The notes: a model not told the origin generated them from the sequence alone. DNA of 64,000 nt from Candidatus Melainabacteria bacterium (GCA_902168245.1 CABHPA010000111.1:1-64000); one strand, 5' to 3'; counted from the first letter of the stretch, positions 34,026 through 43,824 are shown. Numbers and translations are program-made.

Positions 34026-36185
34026 CTACTCGATTTTGTCGCCCTTAATTTTGTCGTCCTTCAAGGGCAGCGGTTCCTGCTTCCCGGCAGAGGACTGTCC
34101 GGCAGCGGGCAAGCTACTGTCAGCAGGTAAATCCAGCGGCATGACCAAGGGTTTCTGCTCCATTCGAACGCCAGCCTTGGCGGCGGTTGTAACATTTGCA
34201 TTTTGGTTGCTGGCAGAGGCTTTCTGGCTCGCCTGGGTGTTTACGGTTGCCGCACTATCACCCTTTTTTACAGGCTTCGCGCTTGTCGCAGATTTTTCAG
34301 CCTTTTGCGGAGTCGCTTTCTCATCATGCCCGCTGCGACCCAGCTTAATTACGTTCAGGCGGAACTTGCCGCCATTAGCGCCCGGCGTGGCAATCACCCC
34401 GGACTGAGGGGACGGATAAACCATTCTGCCGGTATCGGCTGCAGGCTTTGATTTGCCCTCTTGCCCGGCCACAGGCTTGACAGTAGCGGCAGACGAAGCT
34501 TTTTTAGGCTGCGGGGCGCTGGCAGCAGGTTTTCCACTAGTAGCCGTGGTGGTGACGCCTACCGCCGCAGAAGGGGCTTTGGCAGCCGCTGGGGTAGTCT
34601 TCTCTTTTTTAACCTTGATTTTGGCAACAGGCTTTTTACTCTCGACGGCAACTGGTTCTTCGACAGGCTTAGTTGGTGGCAAATCCGCAGGGGCAATGGC
34701 CGGAAACTGCTCAGCTTCCAGCTTGTCGGGCGTCATGCCGATCATGCTGGCCCGGAACTCAACCGGAAGACTTCGTTCAACCTTGCCGGACTCCAGATTC
34801 AAGATCAGCAGGTTGCGAGAAGCCGCCATAGAAACATAAGCCAGCTTTTCAGTAGGTACCGTCACAATGCCGGAGGGGAAACCGTCCGCCTCAAGCGGCG
34901 TCGTTTCCAGAACCGTCTTTTCCTTGGCATCGATTAGCTGCAACTGGGAATCCCCGGCAGAAAGCACGTACACTTTTTTGTCGAACGCCACCAGATCTAC
35001 CGGCTTTTTGCCCACATCCAGCGTTTTTAACGGACGCCCCTGGTCATCCAGCACCATTAGCTTGTTTTCGGTGCGGCTGGCCACCCAAATCTCGGATAAG
35101 CCCTTATCATTCTTCAGCACCAGAATGGAGGAAATCTCCGGCAACGCCTGCCAAACCTTTTCCACCCGTTTGTTCAGCACGTCCACCGTGTACAGTACAG
35201 GCTTAAACGCGTCCGCCACAATCAACTTGGGCAGTTTCTCACCGGGAATCAACGCCATGGCCCCGCCGCTGGCCCCATCGGCCAACTTGATGATCTCGCC
35301 GCTCACCAGCTCCTCGCTGCCAATCACGGACAAAAAGGGAGAATAACGGTTGCTGATCACCACATCCTTCGTCGGGTAAACATACACAACCGATTCCGGC
35401 CGCTGACCCACCGGGATACGGGTTTTAACCAGGTTGGAGCCGGTATCGATCACCACCAGCTCGTTAGAAGCCAGGCAAGGCACAAACAGCGACTTGCCGT
35501 CCGGCGACAGCTTCAGGGTAGCAGGGGCGCAATCCAACGCCACATCCCCGGTTTTGGAGCCGGTAATCGGGTCGATGGCGAGAATTTTCTGCTCGTTCAA
35601 GTCAAACACGTAAGTCTGGCGAGAAGTAGTTTTAAATTGCGCGCCGGATTGCCCGCTGTTCAGCGTAACGGCCAGCGGCACCACCGACTGCGCAGGCTGA
35701 GGCGTGTAGCTGGGGTTATACGGCAACGCGCCCAGAATGACCTTTAATTCCACCGGAATAAACAGGTTGTTGGGCATTACCAAATCCTGGGGCAGCAAGC
35801 CTTCCTTGAGCTGAAGCGGATAACTGGCCATTTTGGGAAAGGTCAGCCGTCCGGTAGAAGTCTGAATCAGCCGCATCAGGAAAAAATTGTTATCGAACTG
35901 GATTAAATCGGGATATTTCGCCTTTTCCGGCATGGTGGCGATCACCTGCTGGGAATCCGGGCTAAGGGACGGATCCTGCGGAATGACCGGCACGTAGCTT
36001 TCGCCGTTGCTGAACAGCACCAGCCCGTCAAAGCGGACCTTTACATGCGGATCTTTCTGGCGCAGGTACGTTAACACGCCCGGCGGCAAGTCGGTGGCGT
36101 TGGCCAGCGGACTGAGCGCACCCCAAAGGGCCAAGGCGCTAAGGGCGGTCAGTGCGTAGCGTTTCCAAACAGAACGGGACTTCAT
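34026..36185 (-). CDS. Secreted beta-propeller protein with Lys/Pro/Ala-rich tail
   Basis: About 719 residues from ATG 36185. The N-terminus is a clear signal peptide (MKSRSVWKRYALTALSALAL, cleavage after ANA near residue 31). Residues ~200-490 contain repeats of the YVTN/NHL propeller type (KILAIDPITGSKTGDVALD, NELVVIDTGSNLVKTRIPVG, NKLMVLDDQGRPLKTLDVGK). From ~520 the sequence is Lys, Pro, Ala and Ser rich and disordered. GATAAT lies 7 nt before this ATG, the leaderless pattern, and this start also gives the best signal peptide; longer starts at 36206 and GTG 36278 are possible. Such propellers are usually periplasmic or surface binding modules. Confidence 0.75.
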   Translation of the reverse strand: MKSRSVWKRYALTALSALALWGALSPLANATDLPPGVLTYLRQKDPHVKVRFDGLVLFSNGESYVPVIPQDPSLSPDSQQVIATMPEKAKYPDLIQFDNNFFLMRLIQTSTGRLTFPKMASYPLQLKEGLLPQDLVMPNNLFIPVELKVILGALPYNPSYTPQPAQSVVPLAVTLNSGQSGAQFKTTSRQTYVFDLNEQKILAIDPITGSKTGDVALDCAPATLKLSPDGKSLFVPCLASNELVVIDTGSNLVKTRIPVGQRPESVVYVYPTKDVVISNRYSPFLSVIGSEELVSGEIIKLADGASGGAMALIPGEKLPKLIVADAFKPVLYTVDVLNKRVEKVWQALPEISSILVLKNDKGLSEIWVASRTENKLMVLDDQGRPLKTLDVGKKPVDLVAFDKKVYVLSAGDSQLQLIDAKEKTVLETTPLEADGFPSGIVTVPTEKLAYVSMAASRNLLILNLESGKVERSLPVEFRASMIGMTPDKLEAEQFPAIAPADLPPTKPVEEPVAVESKKPVAKIKVKKEKTTPAAAKAPSAAVGVTTTATSGKPAASAPQPKKASSAATVKPVAGQEGKSKPAADTGRMVYPSPQSGVIATPGANGGKFRLNVIKLGRSGHDEKATPQKAEKSATSAKPVKKGDSAATVNTQASQKASASNQNANVTTAAKAGVRMEQKPLVMPLDLPADSSLPAAGQSSAGKQEPLPLKDDKIKGDKIE

Positions 36186-36192
36186 AACCATT

Positions 36193-36198
36193 ATTATC
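36193..36198 (-). promoter_or_regulatory. -10 box of the beta-propeller gene, leaderless type
   Basis: GATAAT with exactly 7 nt to ATG 36185. No convincing -35 hexamer is present, so this is the weaker type of support. Confidence 0.3.
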
Positions 36199-36306
36199 CA
36201 CTTCATAAACTCGTATTTTCCTGAAGGACGTGCAAACTGAAAAAAGTGTCCATTCCCGTTTTTCCAGTTGTTCGACACATGCTTTAAAACCTAGCCAATT
36301 AGAGCC

Positions 36307-37218
36307 TTAAACCGGCACTTTGGGGAAAATCTCCGCCGGGACTTCAATTTCTCCCTGGAACACATAGGTGGCCGGGCCGCTCATCAACACCGGGGATTGC
36401 GGGTTACCGTCCCATTGAATATGCAGAATCCCGCCGGGAAGCTCCACATCCACGTTGTTTTCAGCTTTACCCAGCATGATTGCGCCCACCGCAGTGGCGC
36501 ATGCGCCGGTGCCACAGGCCAGCGTAAAGCCGCAGCCCCGTTCCCACACGGTCACTTTCAGGTGGGTACGACTCAGGGTTTGCACGAATTCCACGTTGGT
36601 TTTGGCCGGGAAAGCAGGGTGCTTTTCCAGCAATGGGCCATACACAGCCGGATCCAGCGCCGTGGGCAACTCGTCCTGAAAAATCAGGCAATGGGGATTA
36701 CCCATGCTCACCGGCGTGACCGGCACTTGCTGCTCCTGAACCGTTAATTCATAGCGTTGCACCGGCGCTTTGGCATCCGATGCGGAAAAAGGAATTTTGC
36801 CAGGCTCCAGAATGGGCGCGCCCATATCCACAGTCACGGTACGATCCGGGTTGATGCGGGGGCTGATTGGCCCGGCCAGCGTTTCCACCGTAAAGCCATC
36901 TTTGTTGACCAAGCCCAGATCACGCACATACAAGGCAAAACAGCGGATGCCATTGCCGCACATCTCGGCCCAGGTGCCGTCGCTATTCAGATAGACAAAG
37001 CGGGTATCAAATTTGTCTGGATCGCTGGATTTTACCGGCAGAATCAGTCCATCGGCGCCCACGCCGAAGTGACGGTCGCACAAAAAGGCGGCCAGTTTTT
37101 CCAGGGTTTCTTTATTGCGATCGGGGTGCAAATCCAGACCGGCGATTTCAGGGCCGGAGAGCATGACAAAATCGTTGCCCAAGCCGTGCATTTTGGTGAA
37201 GGGAAGTTTCACTCGCAT
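36307..37218 (-). CDS. dapF: Diaminopimelate epimerase
   Basis: Interconverts LL- and meso-diaminopimelate for lysine and peptidoglycan. The two catalytic cysteines are present: Cys87 in EMCGNGIRCFA and the second in LACGTGACATA. N-terminus FTKMHGLGNDFVML and GNPHCLIF are family signatures. Length 303. It diverges from the GT-C transferase gene. Confidence 0.97.
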   Translation of the reverse strand: MRVKLPFTKMHGLGNDFVMLSGPEIAGLDLHPDRNKETLEKLAAFLCDRHFGVGADGLILPVKSSDPDKFDTRFVYLNSDGTWAEMCGNGIRCFALYVRDLGLVNKDGFTVETLAGPISPRINPDRTVTVDMGAPILEPGKIPFSASDAKAPVQRYELTVQEQQVPVTPVSMGNPHCLIFQDELPTALDPAVYGPLLEKHPAFPAKTNVEFVQTLSRTHLKVTVWERGCGFTLACGTGACATAVGAIMLGKAENNVDVELPGGILHIQWDGNPQSPVLMSGPATYVFQGEIEVPAEIFPKVPV

Positions 37219-37251
37219 AATCGGGGACTCTTTCAGCAGATACGGTTGTAC

Positions 37252-37257
37252 TATACT
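37252..37257 (+). promoter_or_regulatory. -10 box of the GT-C transferase gene
   Basis: TATACT ends 6 nt before ATG 37264, which again would make a leaderless message. The -35 region is not convincing. Confidence 0.35.
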
Positions 37258-37263
37258 AGCACC

Positions 37264-38952
37264 ATGCCTCCTTCAGTGAAAGCATCCCATACCGCTGAGC
37301 CAGCATCGTCCTTCCTCGCCAGAAACCGGGAAATCATCGTGTTGTTGGCTTTTGCCTTCATCTTGTTCTTCTATCGACTGGGCAGTTACCCGTTATTTGA
37401 CCTGGATGAGCCTCGTTACGCGGAAGCGGCGAGGGAAATGCTGGAGAGCGGCAACTGGATCACACCCCATTTCAATTACGAGCTGCGCTTCGACAAACCC
37501 GTATTTTTCTACTGGCTGGTGGCGTTTGCCTACCAATGGTTCGGCCTGTCGGAGTTTTCCGCCCGGTTCTTCAGCGCGGTTATGGCGACATCTTCGGCTC
37601 TGGCCGTGTACTGCTTCGGCAAAAATTTGATTTCAAAGCAGTACGGCTTTTTCTCCGCCCTGATTTTGTCCACCTCCATCCTGTTCATCGGCATCGCCCG
37701 CATGTCCATTACGGACATGACCCTCAGTTTCTTTATGACCGCCACCAGCCTATGCCTGTTTCTGGCGGCCCACAAAAGCCTGAGGTGGTGGCTGGCAGCA
37801 GGTGTTTTTGCGGGGCTGGGCGTTCTCACCAAGGGGCCGGTGGCCATTGTGGCGCCTGGGGCAATTTTTACAATCTATACCCTGCTAATTGGCGAGTTTA
37901 AACGCTGCCTGCTGAACCGATGGTTGCCGCTGGCGTTGCTAATCTGCCTGGGCATCGCCTTGCCGTGGTATGTGCTGGCCTATCAGCAGAACGGGCATAT
38001 TTTTCTGGAGGCGCTGTTCCTGCACAACGTGACTCGCTTCTCCGATGTGGTTTCCGGCCACAAGCAACCGCCGTATTTCTACGCCCTTGTACTGCTGGCA
38101 GGCTTTCTACCGTGGACAGTTTATCTTCCCGCCGCCATAAAGAGGCTTTGGCAAAGAGCTAAAGCGCATCAATCCCATATCCAAAAGCAAAACTTCCGAT
38201 ATCTAGTACCACTGTACGCAGCCACGTGGGCTTTGTTCGTCTTCGCGTTTTTCACGATGGGCAACACCAAGCTGCTCACCTATATTTTGCCGCTTTTTCC
38301 CGCACTAGCGCTGCTGTTAGGGGAAGCTTGGCTTTCCAGAACCGAGCCGACCCAAGAGACCGATGAGACGCCAAGCTGGAAATGGTTTACGGTACCTGCC
38401 TGGATGCTGGTTGGAGCATGCCTCATCGGCGGATTCCTATTCGTCACCCGGATGGATCAGTTACTTCCCCGCGAGGCCCAAGGAATTCAGGGCAATGGCT
38501 ATAATCTGGCGGCCATGCTGGCGTTACTGGCAGGCACAGCGGTTACCGCCTGGCTACTCAGCCGTAAAAAATCCGAAAAAGCCTTACTGAGCCTAACTTT
38601 GAGCATGGCGGCCATACTCATCATTTCCATGCAGGGCATTGTCCCGAATGTGAGCAAAGCGGCCCAAGGTGTTATGATGGATTACCTGAGTCGCACCGGC
38701 CAGAACCCCCTGATTCTGTATGAAATCCAACGGCCCAGCCTGACCTTCTACGGAAAGCGCCGTGTCCCGCGTTTTGTGGAAGAAGACCAGCCCGAACTCG
38801 TCCAGGAGCTTAACAAAAACAAACAAACTTTCGTGATTACAAAAAGCGCCTACCTGAGCGATTTCAGCCATCTTTTGCCGTCCTCGCTGAAAGTTCGGAT
38901 CCTTGAAAAAGGCCGTGTTTATAGTTTACTTTCTGTAGATAAAGCGCCCTGA
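37264..38952 (+). CDS. ArnT/PMT-like GT-C glycosyltransferase
   Basis: A 562-residue polytopic membrane enzyme with about 11-12 helices. The first extracytoplasmic loop carries the catalytic Asp-Glu in LFDLDEPRYAEAAREML, as in ArnT (aminoarabinose transfer to lipid A) and related dolichyl-phosphate-mannose-type transferases; LTKGPVAIVAPG is also typical. It moves a sugar from a polyprenyl-phosphate donor to an envelope acceptor. The next gene is a GT2 enzyme of the kind that makes such donors. The sugar is unknown. The frame is open far upstream; ATG 37264 is chosen from the promoter and homologous starts. Confidence 0.88.
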   Translation: MPPSVKASHTAEPASSFLARNREIIVLLAFAFILFFYRLGSYPLFDLDEPRYAEAAREMLESGNWITPHFNYELRFDKPVFFYWLVAFAYQWFGLSEFSARFFSAVMATSSALAVYCFGKNLISKQYGFFSALILSTSILFIGIARMSITDMTLSFFMTATSLCLFLAAHKSLRWWLAAGVFAGLGVLTKGPVAIVAPGAIFTIYTLLIGEFKRCLLNRWLPLALLICLGIALPWYVLAYQQNGHIFLEALFLHNVTRFSDVVSGHKQPPYFYALVLLAGFLPWTVYLPAAIKRLWQRAKAHQSHIQKQNFRYLVPLYAATWALFVFAFFTMGNTKLLTYILPLFPALALLLGEAWLSRTEPTQETDETPSWKWFTVPAWMLVGACLIGGFLFVTRMDQLLPREAQGIQGNGYNLAAMLALLAGTAVTAWLLSRKKSEKALLSLTLSMAAILIISMQGIVPNVSKAAQGVMMDYLSRTGQNPLILYEIQRPSLTFYGKRRVPRFVEEDQPELVQELNKNKQTFVITKSAYLSDFSHLLPSSLKVRILEKGRVYSLLSVDKAP

Positions 38953-38966
38953 GCCACCCAACAGGA

Positions 38967-40007
38967 ATGCACGACATGAACCAAATGATTTCCCAAACGC
39001 TCCCTTACCCGGAAACCTCTCACTTCGCAGAAGCCCAGCCTGCGGTGGATGTCTCTTTCATCATCCCCGTCTACAACGAAGTGGAGAACGTGGACGCCCT
39101 GATTCGGGAAGTGGCCCAGACCGGCTACCGTTTGAAGCGCTCTTTTGAAATCGTGATTGTGGATGACGGCTCCAAAGACGGTACCGTGCAAGCGTTGCGC
39201 CACTTGGCGATGGACTTTCCCCAACTGCGGGTAGTGTGCCTGAAGCGTAATTTTGGGCAAACCCCGGCTACGGCGGCGGGTTTTCGCTATGCGCGCGGAA
39301 AATACTTTGTAACGCTGGATGGCGACCTGCAAAACGACCCGGCCCAGGTGCCTGAAATCATCGATATGCTGGAAAACGAGAATATCGACATCGTTTGCGG
39401 ATGGCGCAAGCACCGCCAGGACAAAGCGCTCACCCGAAAATTGCCTTCCATGATCGCCAACCGCATTATCGGCGCGACTACCGGCGTAAAAATCCACGAC
39501 TATGGCTGCTCTTTAAAAGTATATCGGGCCGAAGTGGCTAAGGAAGTCCCCCTCTATGGTGAGATGCATCGATTTATCCCGGCGCTGGCCAGTATTGACG
39601 GGGCCGTGATTAAAGAAGTAGCCGTCAACCACCGCCCTCGCGTGGCAGGTACCAGCAAATACGGCTTGTCCCGTACATTCAAGGTCATTCTGGATTTGCT
39701 CACCGTGCTATTCCTGCGATACTTCCTGACCCGTCCGCTGCATATGTTTGGCCGGGTAGGCATCGGTTTCCTAATGGCAGGCGCGGTGATTTTGGGCTAC
39801 CTGGTGGTGGATAAGCTGGCGTTCCATCATAATATCGGCCAGCGTCCGCTGTTGACCATGGGCGTACTAATGTTCATTACCGGGATTCAACTGATTAGCA
39901 CCGGCCTGATTGCGGAAATTCAAGCCAGAACCTATTTTGAATCCCAAGACAAGCCAATTTTCAAAGTGCGCGAAGTATTCCAGCATGATCCTAGTCAAAA
40001 CGGATAG
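38967..40007 (+). CDS. Polyprenyl-phosphate glycosyltransferase (GT2, DPM1/GtrB-like)
   Basis: A 346-residue enzyme. GT2 domain with FIIPVYNEVENVD, VIVDDGSKDGT and the LDGDLQNDP DxD site, then two C-terminal membrane helices (~270-330), the layout of GtrB/ArnC-type enzymes that load a sugar onto undecaprenyl phosphate. It starts 14 bp after the GT-C gene and its end overlaps the next gene by 23 bp, so the three form an operon for envelope glycosylation. Confidence 0.9.
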   Translation: MHDMNQMISQTLPYPETSHFAEAQPAVDVSFIIPVYNEVENVDALIREVAQTGYRLKRSFEIVIVDDGSKDGTVQALRHLAMDFPQLRVVCLKRNFGQTPATAAGFRYARGKYFVTLDGDLQNDPAQVPEIIDMLENENIDIVCGWRKHRQDKALTRKLPSMIANRIIGATTGVKIHDYGCSLKVYRAEVAKEVPLYGEMHRFIPALASIDGAVIKEVAVNHRPRVAGTSKYGLSRTFKVILDLLTVLFLRYFLTRPLHMFGRVGIGFLMAGAVILGYLVVDKLAFHHNIGQRPLLTMGVLMFITGIQLISTGLIAEIQARTYFESQDKPIFKVREVFQHDPSQNG

Positions 40008-41061
40008 CCCTCAAAGCCCCAGTGGCATTGAGGTATCCACTCCCGCAAAATCCGGCATTTCTCTGAAGCAAATTGTTAAAATCGCGCTTGGGGTGGGCCT
40101 GATTGCGTTTTTGCTCCAGAAAACCGGCATTGAGAATACGTTTGCCGAATTATCCAGGGCAAACCTTTGGTATATTCCCGCCTGTATTGGTGTGTACCTG
40201 CTGGCTCAATTCATCAGCGCATACCGTTGGAAATTCCTGGCGGAAGCGCTGGATTTCCGGGTGTCCCTGCGGGAATTGTACGATTATTACCTGATTGGGA
40301 TGTTTTTCAACCAGTTTTTGCCCGGCGCCATTGGTGGCGATGCGGTTCGGATGTTTTATCTGGCTAAAAGCGCCCAGCGTAAAAAGCGGGAAGCCCTGCT
40401 GACCCTGCTAGCCGAACGTGGCGTGGGACTCGTCACCATTCTGCTGCTCACCTGCCTGATTTCACTAGCCCCGTCCATTTCTGCGGTTGGTTGGGACATT
40501 ACACCCGGAGAATTGGGCATTACGCTGCAAAACTCAGTCTTCGCCAATTTCCATTGGGATATTGTGCTGACCATCAAGGCGTTATCGCTGCTGGGACTAT
40601 TGGGCTACATCGCTTTGTTGATGACGCCCCTGCAACGCTGGATTACTCGTTTTCCCAAGCTGGCCTTGTTGGGGCAGGCCAGAACCTACTGGGCCAACAT
40701 GCCGTTATTAATTCGCTCCATCACGGTTTCCACGCTGGTGCAGGCACTGATGATCGGCATTCACCTGCTAATCGCCCAGGCGCTGCATCTGAACGTGCCG
40801 CCCCTGCAAATCGCCCTGATTTACGGCATGGTTTCCCTGATTAGCGTGTTACCCCTCACCCAGGGCGGTTTAGGCGTTCGGGAATTATCGTACCAGTTGC
40901 TGCTTGCCAAAGTTGGCGTTAACCCGAACACGGGCCTGGCGTTTGCCGTGTATTGGCTGGCAATCTCAACGGTTACATCGTTGTTTGGCGGCTTAATCCT
41001 GCTGAAGGGGCATTACAAAGCCCCGACGCCCCAGGAAGAAGCTGCTATGATAGAAAACTAA
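39985..41061 (+). CDS. YbhN/UPF0104-type membrane protein (lysylphosphatidylglycerol synthase TM region family)
   Basis: A 358-residue protein with about eight membrane helices. FFNQFLPGAIGGDAVRMF and LPLTQGGLGVRE are the hallmark loops of the UPF0104/AglD-like family (flippase domain of MprF). ATG 39985 lies inside the end of the previous gene (23-bp overlap). Together with the GT-C and GT2 enzymes, a lipid-linked sugar flippase or a glycolipid transferase is plausible; the exact activity is not shown. Confidence 0.85.
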   Translation: MILVKTDSPQSPSGIEVSTPAKSGISLKQIVKIALGVGLIAFLLQKTGIENTFAELSRANLWYIPACIGVYLLAQFISAYRWKFLAEALDFRVSLRELYDYYLIGMFFNQFLPGAIGGDAVRMFYLAKSAQRKKREALLTLLAERGVGLVTILLLTCLISLAPSISAVGWDITPGELGITLQNSVFANFHWDIVLTIKALSLLGLLGYIALLMTPLQRWITRFPKLALLGQARTYWANMPLLIRSITVSTLVQALMIGIHLLIAQALHLNVPPLQIALIYGMVSLISVLPLTQGGLGVRELSYQLLLAKVGVNPNTGLAFAVYWLAISTVTSLFGGLILLKGHYKAPTPQEEAAMIEN

Positions 41062-41149
41062 AATCAGGGAACAAATTCAGCCGTTCAGTATCGTTTCTAT
41101 TAAAAGGTCATCTTCTGAATCCCCATGGATTCCAAATATTAATAATTTC

Positions 41150-41179
41150 TTTACGTGTTTCAGTTTCTTATGGGACAAT
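41150..41179 (+). promoter_or_regulatory. Probable bamA promoter
   Basis: TTTACG (41150-41155), 18 bp spacer, GACAAT (41174-41179). The leader would be about 55 nt before the TTG at 41241. Confidence 0.35.
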
Positions 41180-41240
41180 CCTAGTAAGTTAACGCTGAGA
41201 CTCACACTTGGAAACCCCGCAAATTGATGAGGTTAACGCT

Positions 41241-43184
41241 TTGAAAAGCCGTCTGTTCAAGTCTACCCCCAATCTGGCCGTTCTGACCCTGCTGGCTCTG
41301 TCAATCAGTGTCGCCGCCCATTCGGGTGTTGCTCGCGCAGATGATTCACTCGCCCCGGCTGGCGATGTCCAGTCCGAGGATGAGGCATCCCCCACACCGC
41401 TCAACGAATTTGCCCCGAACGATATCCGTCCGGCCAGGGGCCAAGGGTATGACCAGGGTTTAACCATCAGCAAAGTGGCCATTGAGGGTAACAAGCTGAT
41501 TACTTCCGACAAGATTAAGGATTCCATGCTGATTCGCCCCGGCAGCCTGTACAGTAAAACCACCCTGAAGGACGATCTTCGCCGTATTTACGATATGGGC
41601 TATTTCACCGAAAAAATCAAGGCGGTGCCTGTTTCCACCAACGATGGCATTGTTTTGCGCATTGTGGTGCAGGAAAACGCCCCGGTAACCGGCGTTCACA
41701 TTGAAGGCAACAGCATTGTCGAAGACAGCGAGCTGCAAACCATTTTCGCCAGCCAGACCGGCCTACCGCAAAACATTGGCCAATTGAACGAAAGTATTGA
41801 AAAGGTTGAAAAACTGTACGCCGAAAAAGGCTACGTACTGGCACGAGTCGCCAACATTGAGGATGATCCGGACGGGGTGATCAACCTAAAGATTAACGAA
41901 GGCGCCATCGACAAAATTCAGTTCGTGGGCAACCGCAAAACCAAGGACTACGTGATTAAGCGCCTGATGGCGACCAAAGCGGGCGACGTGTACAACGAAA
42001 AAAAGCTGAGCGGCGACCTGAAGCGGATTTTCGGCACCCAGGCGTTTTCCGATGTGCGCCGGGTGATTACCGCCTCCCCGGATGATCCGGATAAATACAA
42101 CCTGACCGTGGAAGTGGACGAAAAAAGAACCGGCTCCATCTCGCTGGGCGGGGGTGTGGATACCAGCACCGGCCTGTTTGGTTCGCTGGGTTACAATGAT
42201 CCCAACTTTTTGGGTCGCGGGCAGAACGTTAACTCCATCTTCGCGGTGGGTAGCGGGATTATTGGCCGTAACCGCGCCACACAGGCCAGCGCCAGAACCT
42301 ACCAGTTCGATGTAGGCTGGAGCGATCCCAGCTTTATGAATACGGATAACTCCCTGAGCGCCAATGCTTACGGGCGTAACTACAGTAGCTTTAACATCCC
42401 GCTGGGCGTTGAGCGGCGGGTGGGTAGCGAACTTTCCTGGGGTGCGCCGTTGCTGAACTACAAAAACACCTCCATCGGCCTGAGCCTGCGGGGTGAAAAC
42501 GTCCACTTGCAAGATTACTCTACCGGGGACGAGCTTCGCAAGTTCAAGATTAGCGACAGTGACCGCAAACAGCAACTAAAAGGTGGCACGTTCATCTCGC
42601 TGTCTCCCACTATTGCCTTCGATAACCGGGATAATCGGTTCAACCCCACCTCCGGCTGGCTGAACACCATTTCGCTAACCGGCGCGTACGGGGTCAGCAA
42701 CAATTCTTACGGCATGGTCAGCGCCAACTTGCGGAAATACATCAAGATTCGCGACGGCATTACCCTGGCCCTGAACGCACAAGGCGGCCATTCGCTGATG
42801 GGCAACATTCCGGAATTCAACATGTTCCGCCTGGGCGGCGCTTACTCCGTACGGGGCTTTCAGGAAGGCGGTCTGGGGATTGGCAACGGCTACCTGTTAA
42901 GCAGCGCCGAAGTCAGGGCCAAGATCCCGGTATTTGGAAAGATGAAGAACATTCCGGTCATCAACAGCTTAACGGCCGCCACTTTCTTGGATGCGGGCAG
43001 CATTCTGGGCGGCTCCAACCTGAACTCCGTGTTTAACCGAGGCGGAAACGGCGTGGCGACTGGTATGGGCCTGCGGCTGAACATGCCGGGCATTGGCCCC
43101 ATCCGGATTGATTACGCAATCCCCCTGATGGGCAAAAACGATTACATCCGCCACTGGAACTTCGGCGTGGGCGAGAAGTTTTAA
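41241..43184 (+). CDS. bamA: Outer-membrane assembly factor BamA/Omp85
   Basis: Inserts beta-barrel proteins into the outer membrane. From TTG 41241 (GAGG 7 nt upstream) the protein begins with a signal peptide (KSRLFKSTPNLAVLTLLALS, cleavage after ARA), then about three POTRA repeats (each with an ISKVAIEGNKLI-type strand: ~65, ~145, ~220) and a 16-strand barrel containing SVRGFQEGGLG, the VRGF loop signature, and ending in a terminal Phe (GVGEKF). Three POTRAs resemble the cyanobacterial type; proteobacterial BamA has five. The frame extends to TTG 41208, which would add 11 residues ahead of the signal peptide. It is followed by skp. Confidence 0.93.
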   Translation: MKSRLFKSTPNLAVLTLLALSISVAAHSGVARADDSLAPAGDVQSEDEASPTPLNEFAPNDIRPARGQGYDQGLTISKVAIEGNKLITSDKIKDSMLIRPGSLYSKTTLKDDLRRIYDMGYFTEKIKAVPVSTNDGIVLRIVVQENAPVTGVHIEGNSIVEDSELQTIFASQTGLPQNIGQLNESIEKVEKLYAEKGYVLARVANIEDDPDGVINLKINEGAIDKIQFVGNRKTKDYVIKRLMATKAGDVYNEKKLSGDLKRIFGTQAFSDVRRVITASPDDPDKYNLTVEVDEKRTGSISLGGGVDTSTGLFGSLGYNDPNFLGRGQNVNSIFAVGSGIIGRNRATQASARTYQFDVGWSDPSFMNTDNSLSANAYGRNYSSFNIPLGVERRVGSELSWGAPLLNYKNTSIGLSLRGENVHLQDYSTGDELRKFKISDSDRKQQLKGGTFISLSPTIAFDNRDNRFNPTSGWLNTISLTGAYGVSNNSYGMVSANLRKYIKIRDGITLALNAQGGHSLMGNIPEFNMFRLGGAYSVRGFQEGGLGIGNGYLLSSAEVRAKIPVFGKMKNIPVINSLTAATFLDAGSILGGSNLNSVFNRGGNGVATGMGLRLNMPGIGPIRIDYAIPLMGKNDYIRHWNFGVGEKF

Positions 43185-43307
43185 AGGAACAGTCGCCTGA
43201 AAAACTCGTCGGGAACAAGGCTCTGCCTTTAACATCTTGTTCTGTAGAGCAATTTCTGGAATAATCACAGAAATTCAGGTACGTTTGTCTAAGGAGTTTT
43301 TAAATCC

Positions 43308-43799
43308 ATGAAACGTCTTTTTACCCTGATGCTGTCCACTTTATTAATTGCGGTTGGTGGCATGCGCGCCGCTCATGCTGCGGACACCATCGGCACCGTG
43401 GATTACGACAAGCTGGTTCGTTCTTACAACAAAGCCCAGCTTTTCAGCGACGATATGAAAACCAAGGAAGCGGACTTGGAAAAAACCCGCGCCGAGTACG
43501 TGAAGCAGATTCGCGAAGCCAAAACCAAGCAACCCAACAACCCGGTTGCGGTCGATCAGTTGCAAAAAAGCCTGGAAGACAAGCTAAACACCAAGGTAAA
43601 CGAATACAGAAGCCTGCAGGAATCCCAGGCCAAAGCCCTGGAAGACGAAATGAACAACGCTATTGAGAGCGCCGCCAAAAACAAAAACCTGTCCGTGATT
43701 CTGGCCAAGCAAACCGTGTTCGTGGGTGGCACCGATATCACCAACGATGTGCTGTCTCGCCTGAACGCTGGCACCCCGGCACCGGCGACCGCCAAGTAA
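43308..43799 (+). CDS. skp: OmpH/Skp-family periplasmic chaperone
   Basis: A 163-residue protein with signal peptide (KRLFTLMLSTLLIAVGG, cleavage after AHA) and a long charged helical body (TKEADLEKTRAEYVKQIREA), the tentacle helix of Skp, ending with VFVGGTDITNDVLSRLN as in the family. It holds unfolded outer-membrane proteins on their way to BamA, whose gene is 123 bp upstream. AAGGAG precedes the ATG by about 9 nt. Confidence 0.88.
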   Translation: MKRLFTLMLSTLLIAVGGMRAAHAADTIGTVDYDKLVRSYNKAQLFSDDMKTKEADLEKTRAEYVKQIREAKTKQPNNPVAVDQLQKSLEDKLNTKVNEYRSLQESQAKALEDEMNNAIESAAKNKNLSVILAKQTVFVGGTDITNDVLSRLNAGTPAPATAK

Positions 43800-43824
43800 C
43801 CAGTAAACTACTCTCACTTTTCTA

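Noticed and set aside
36757-37263. Upstream extension of the GT-C transferase frame
   Set aside because: It runs antisense through dapF; homologous enzymes begin near ATG 37264, where a -10 box is also placed.
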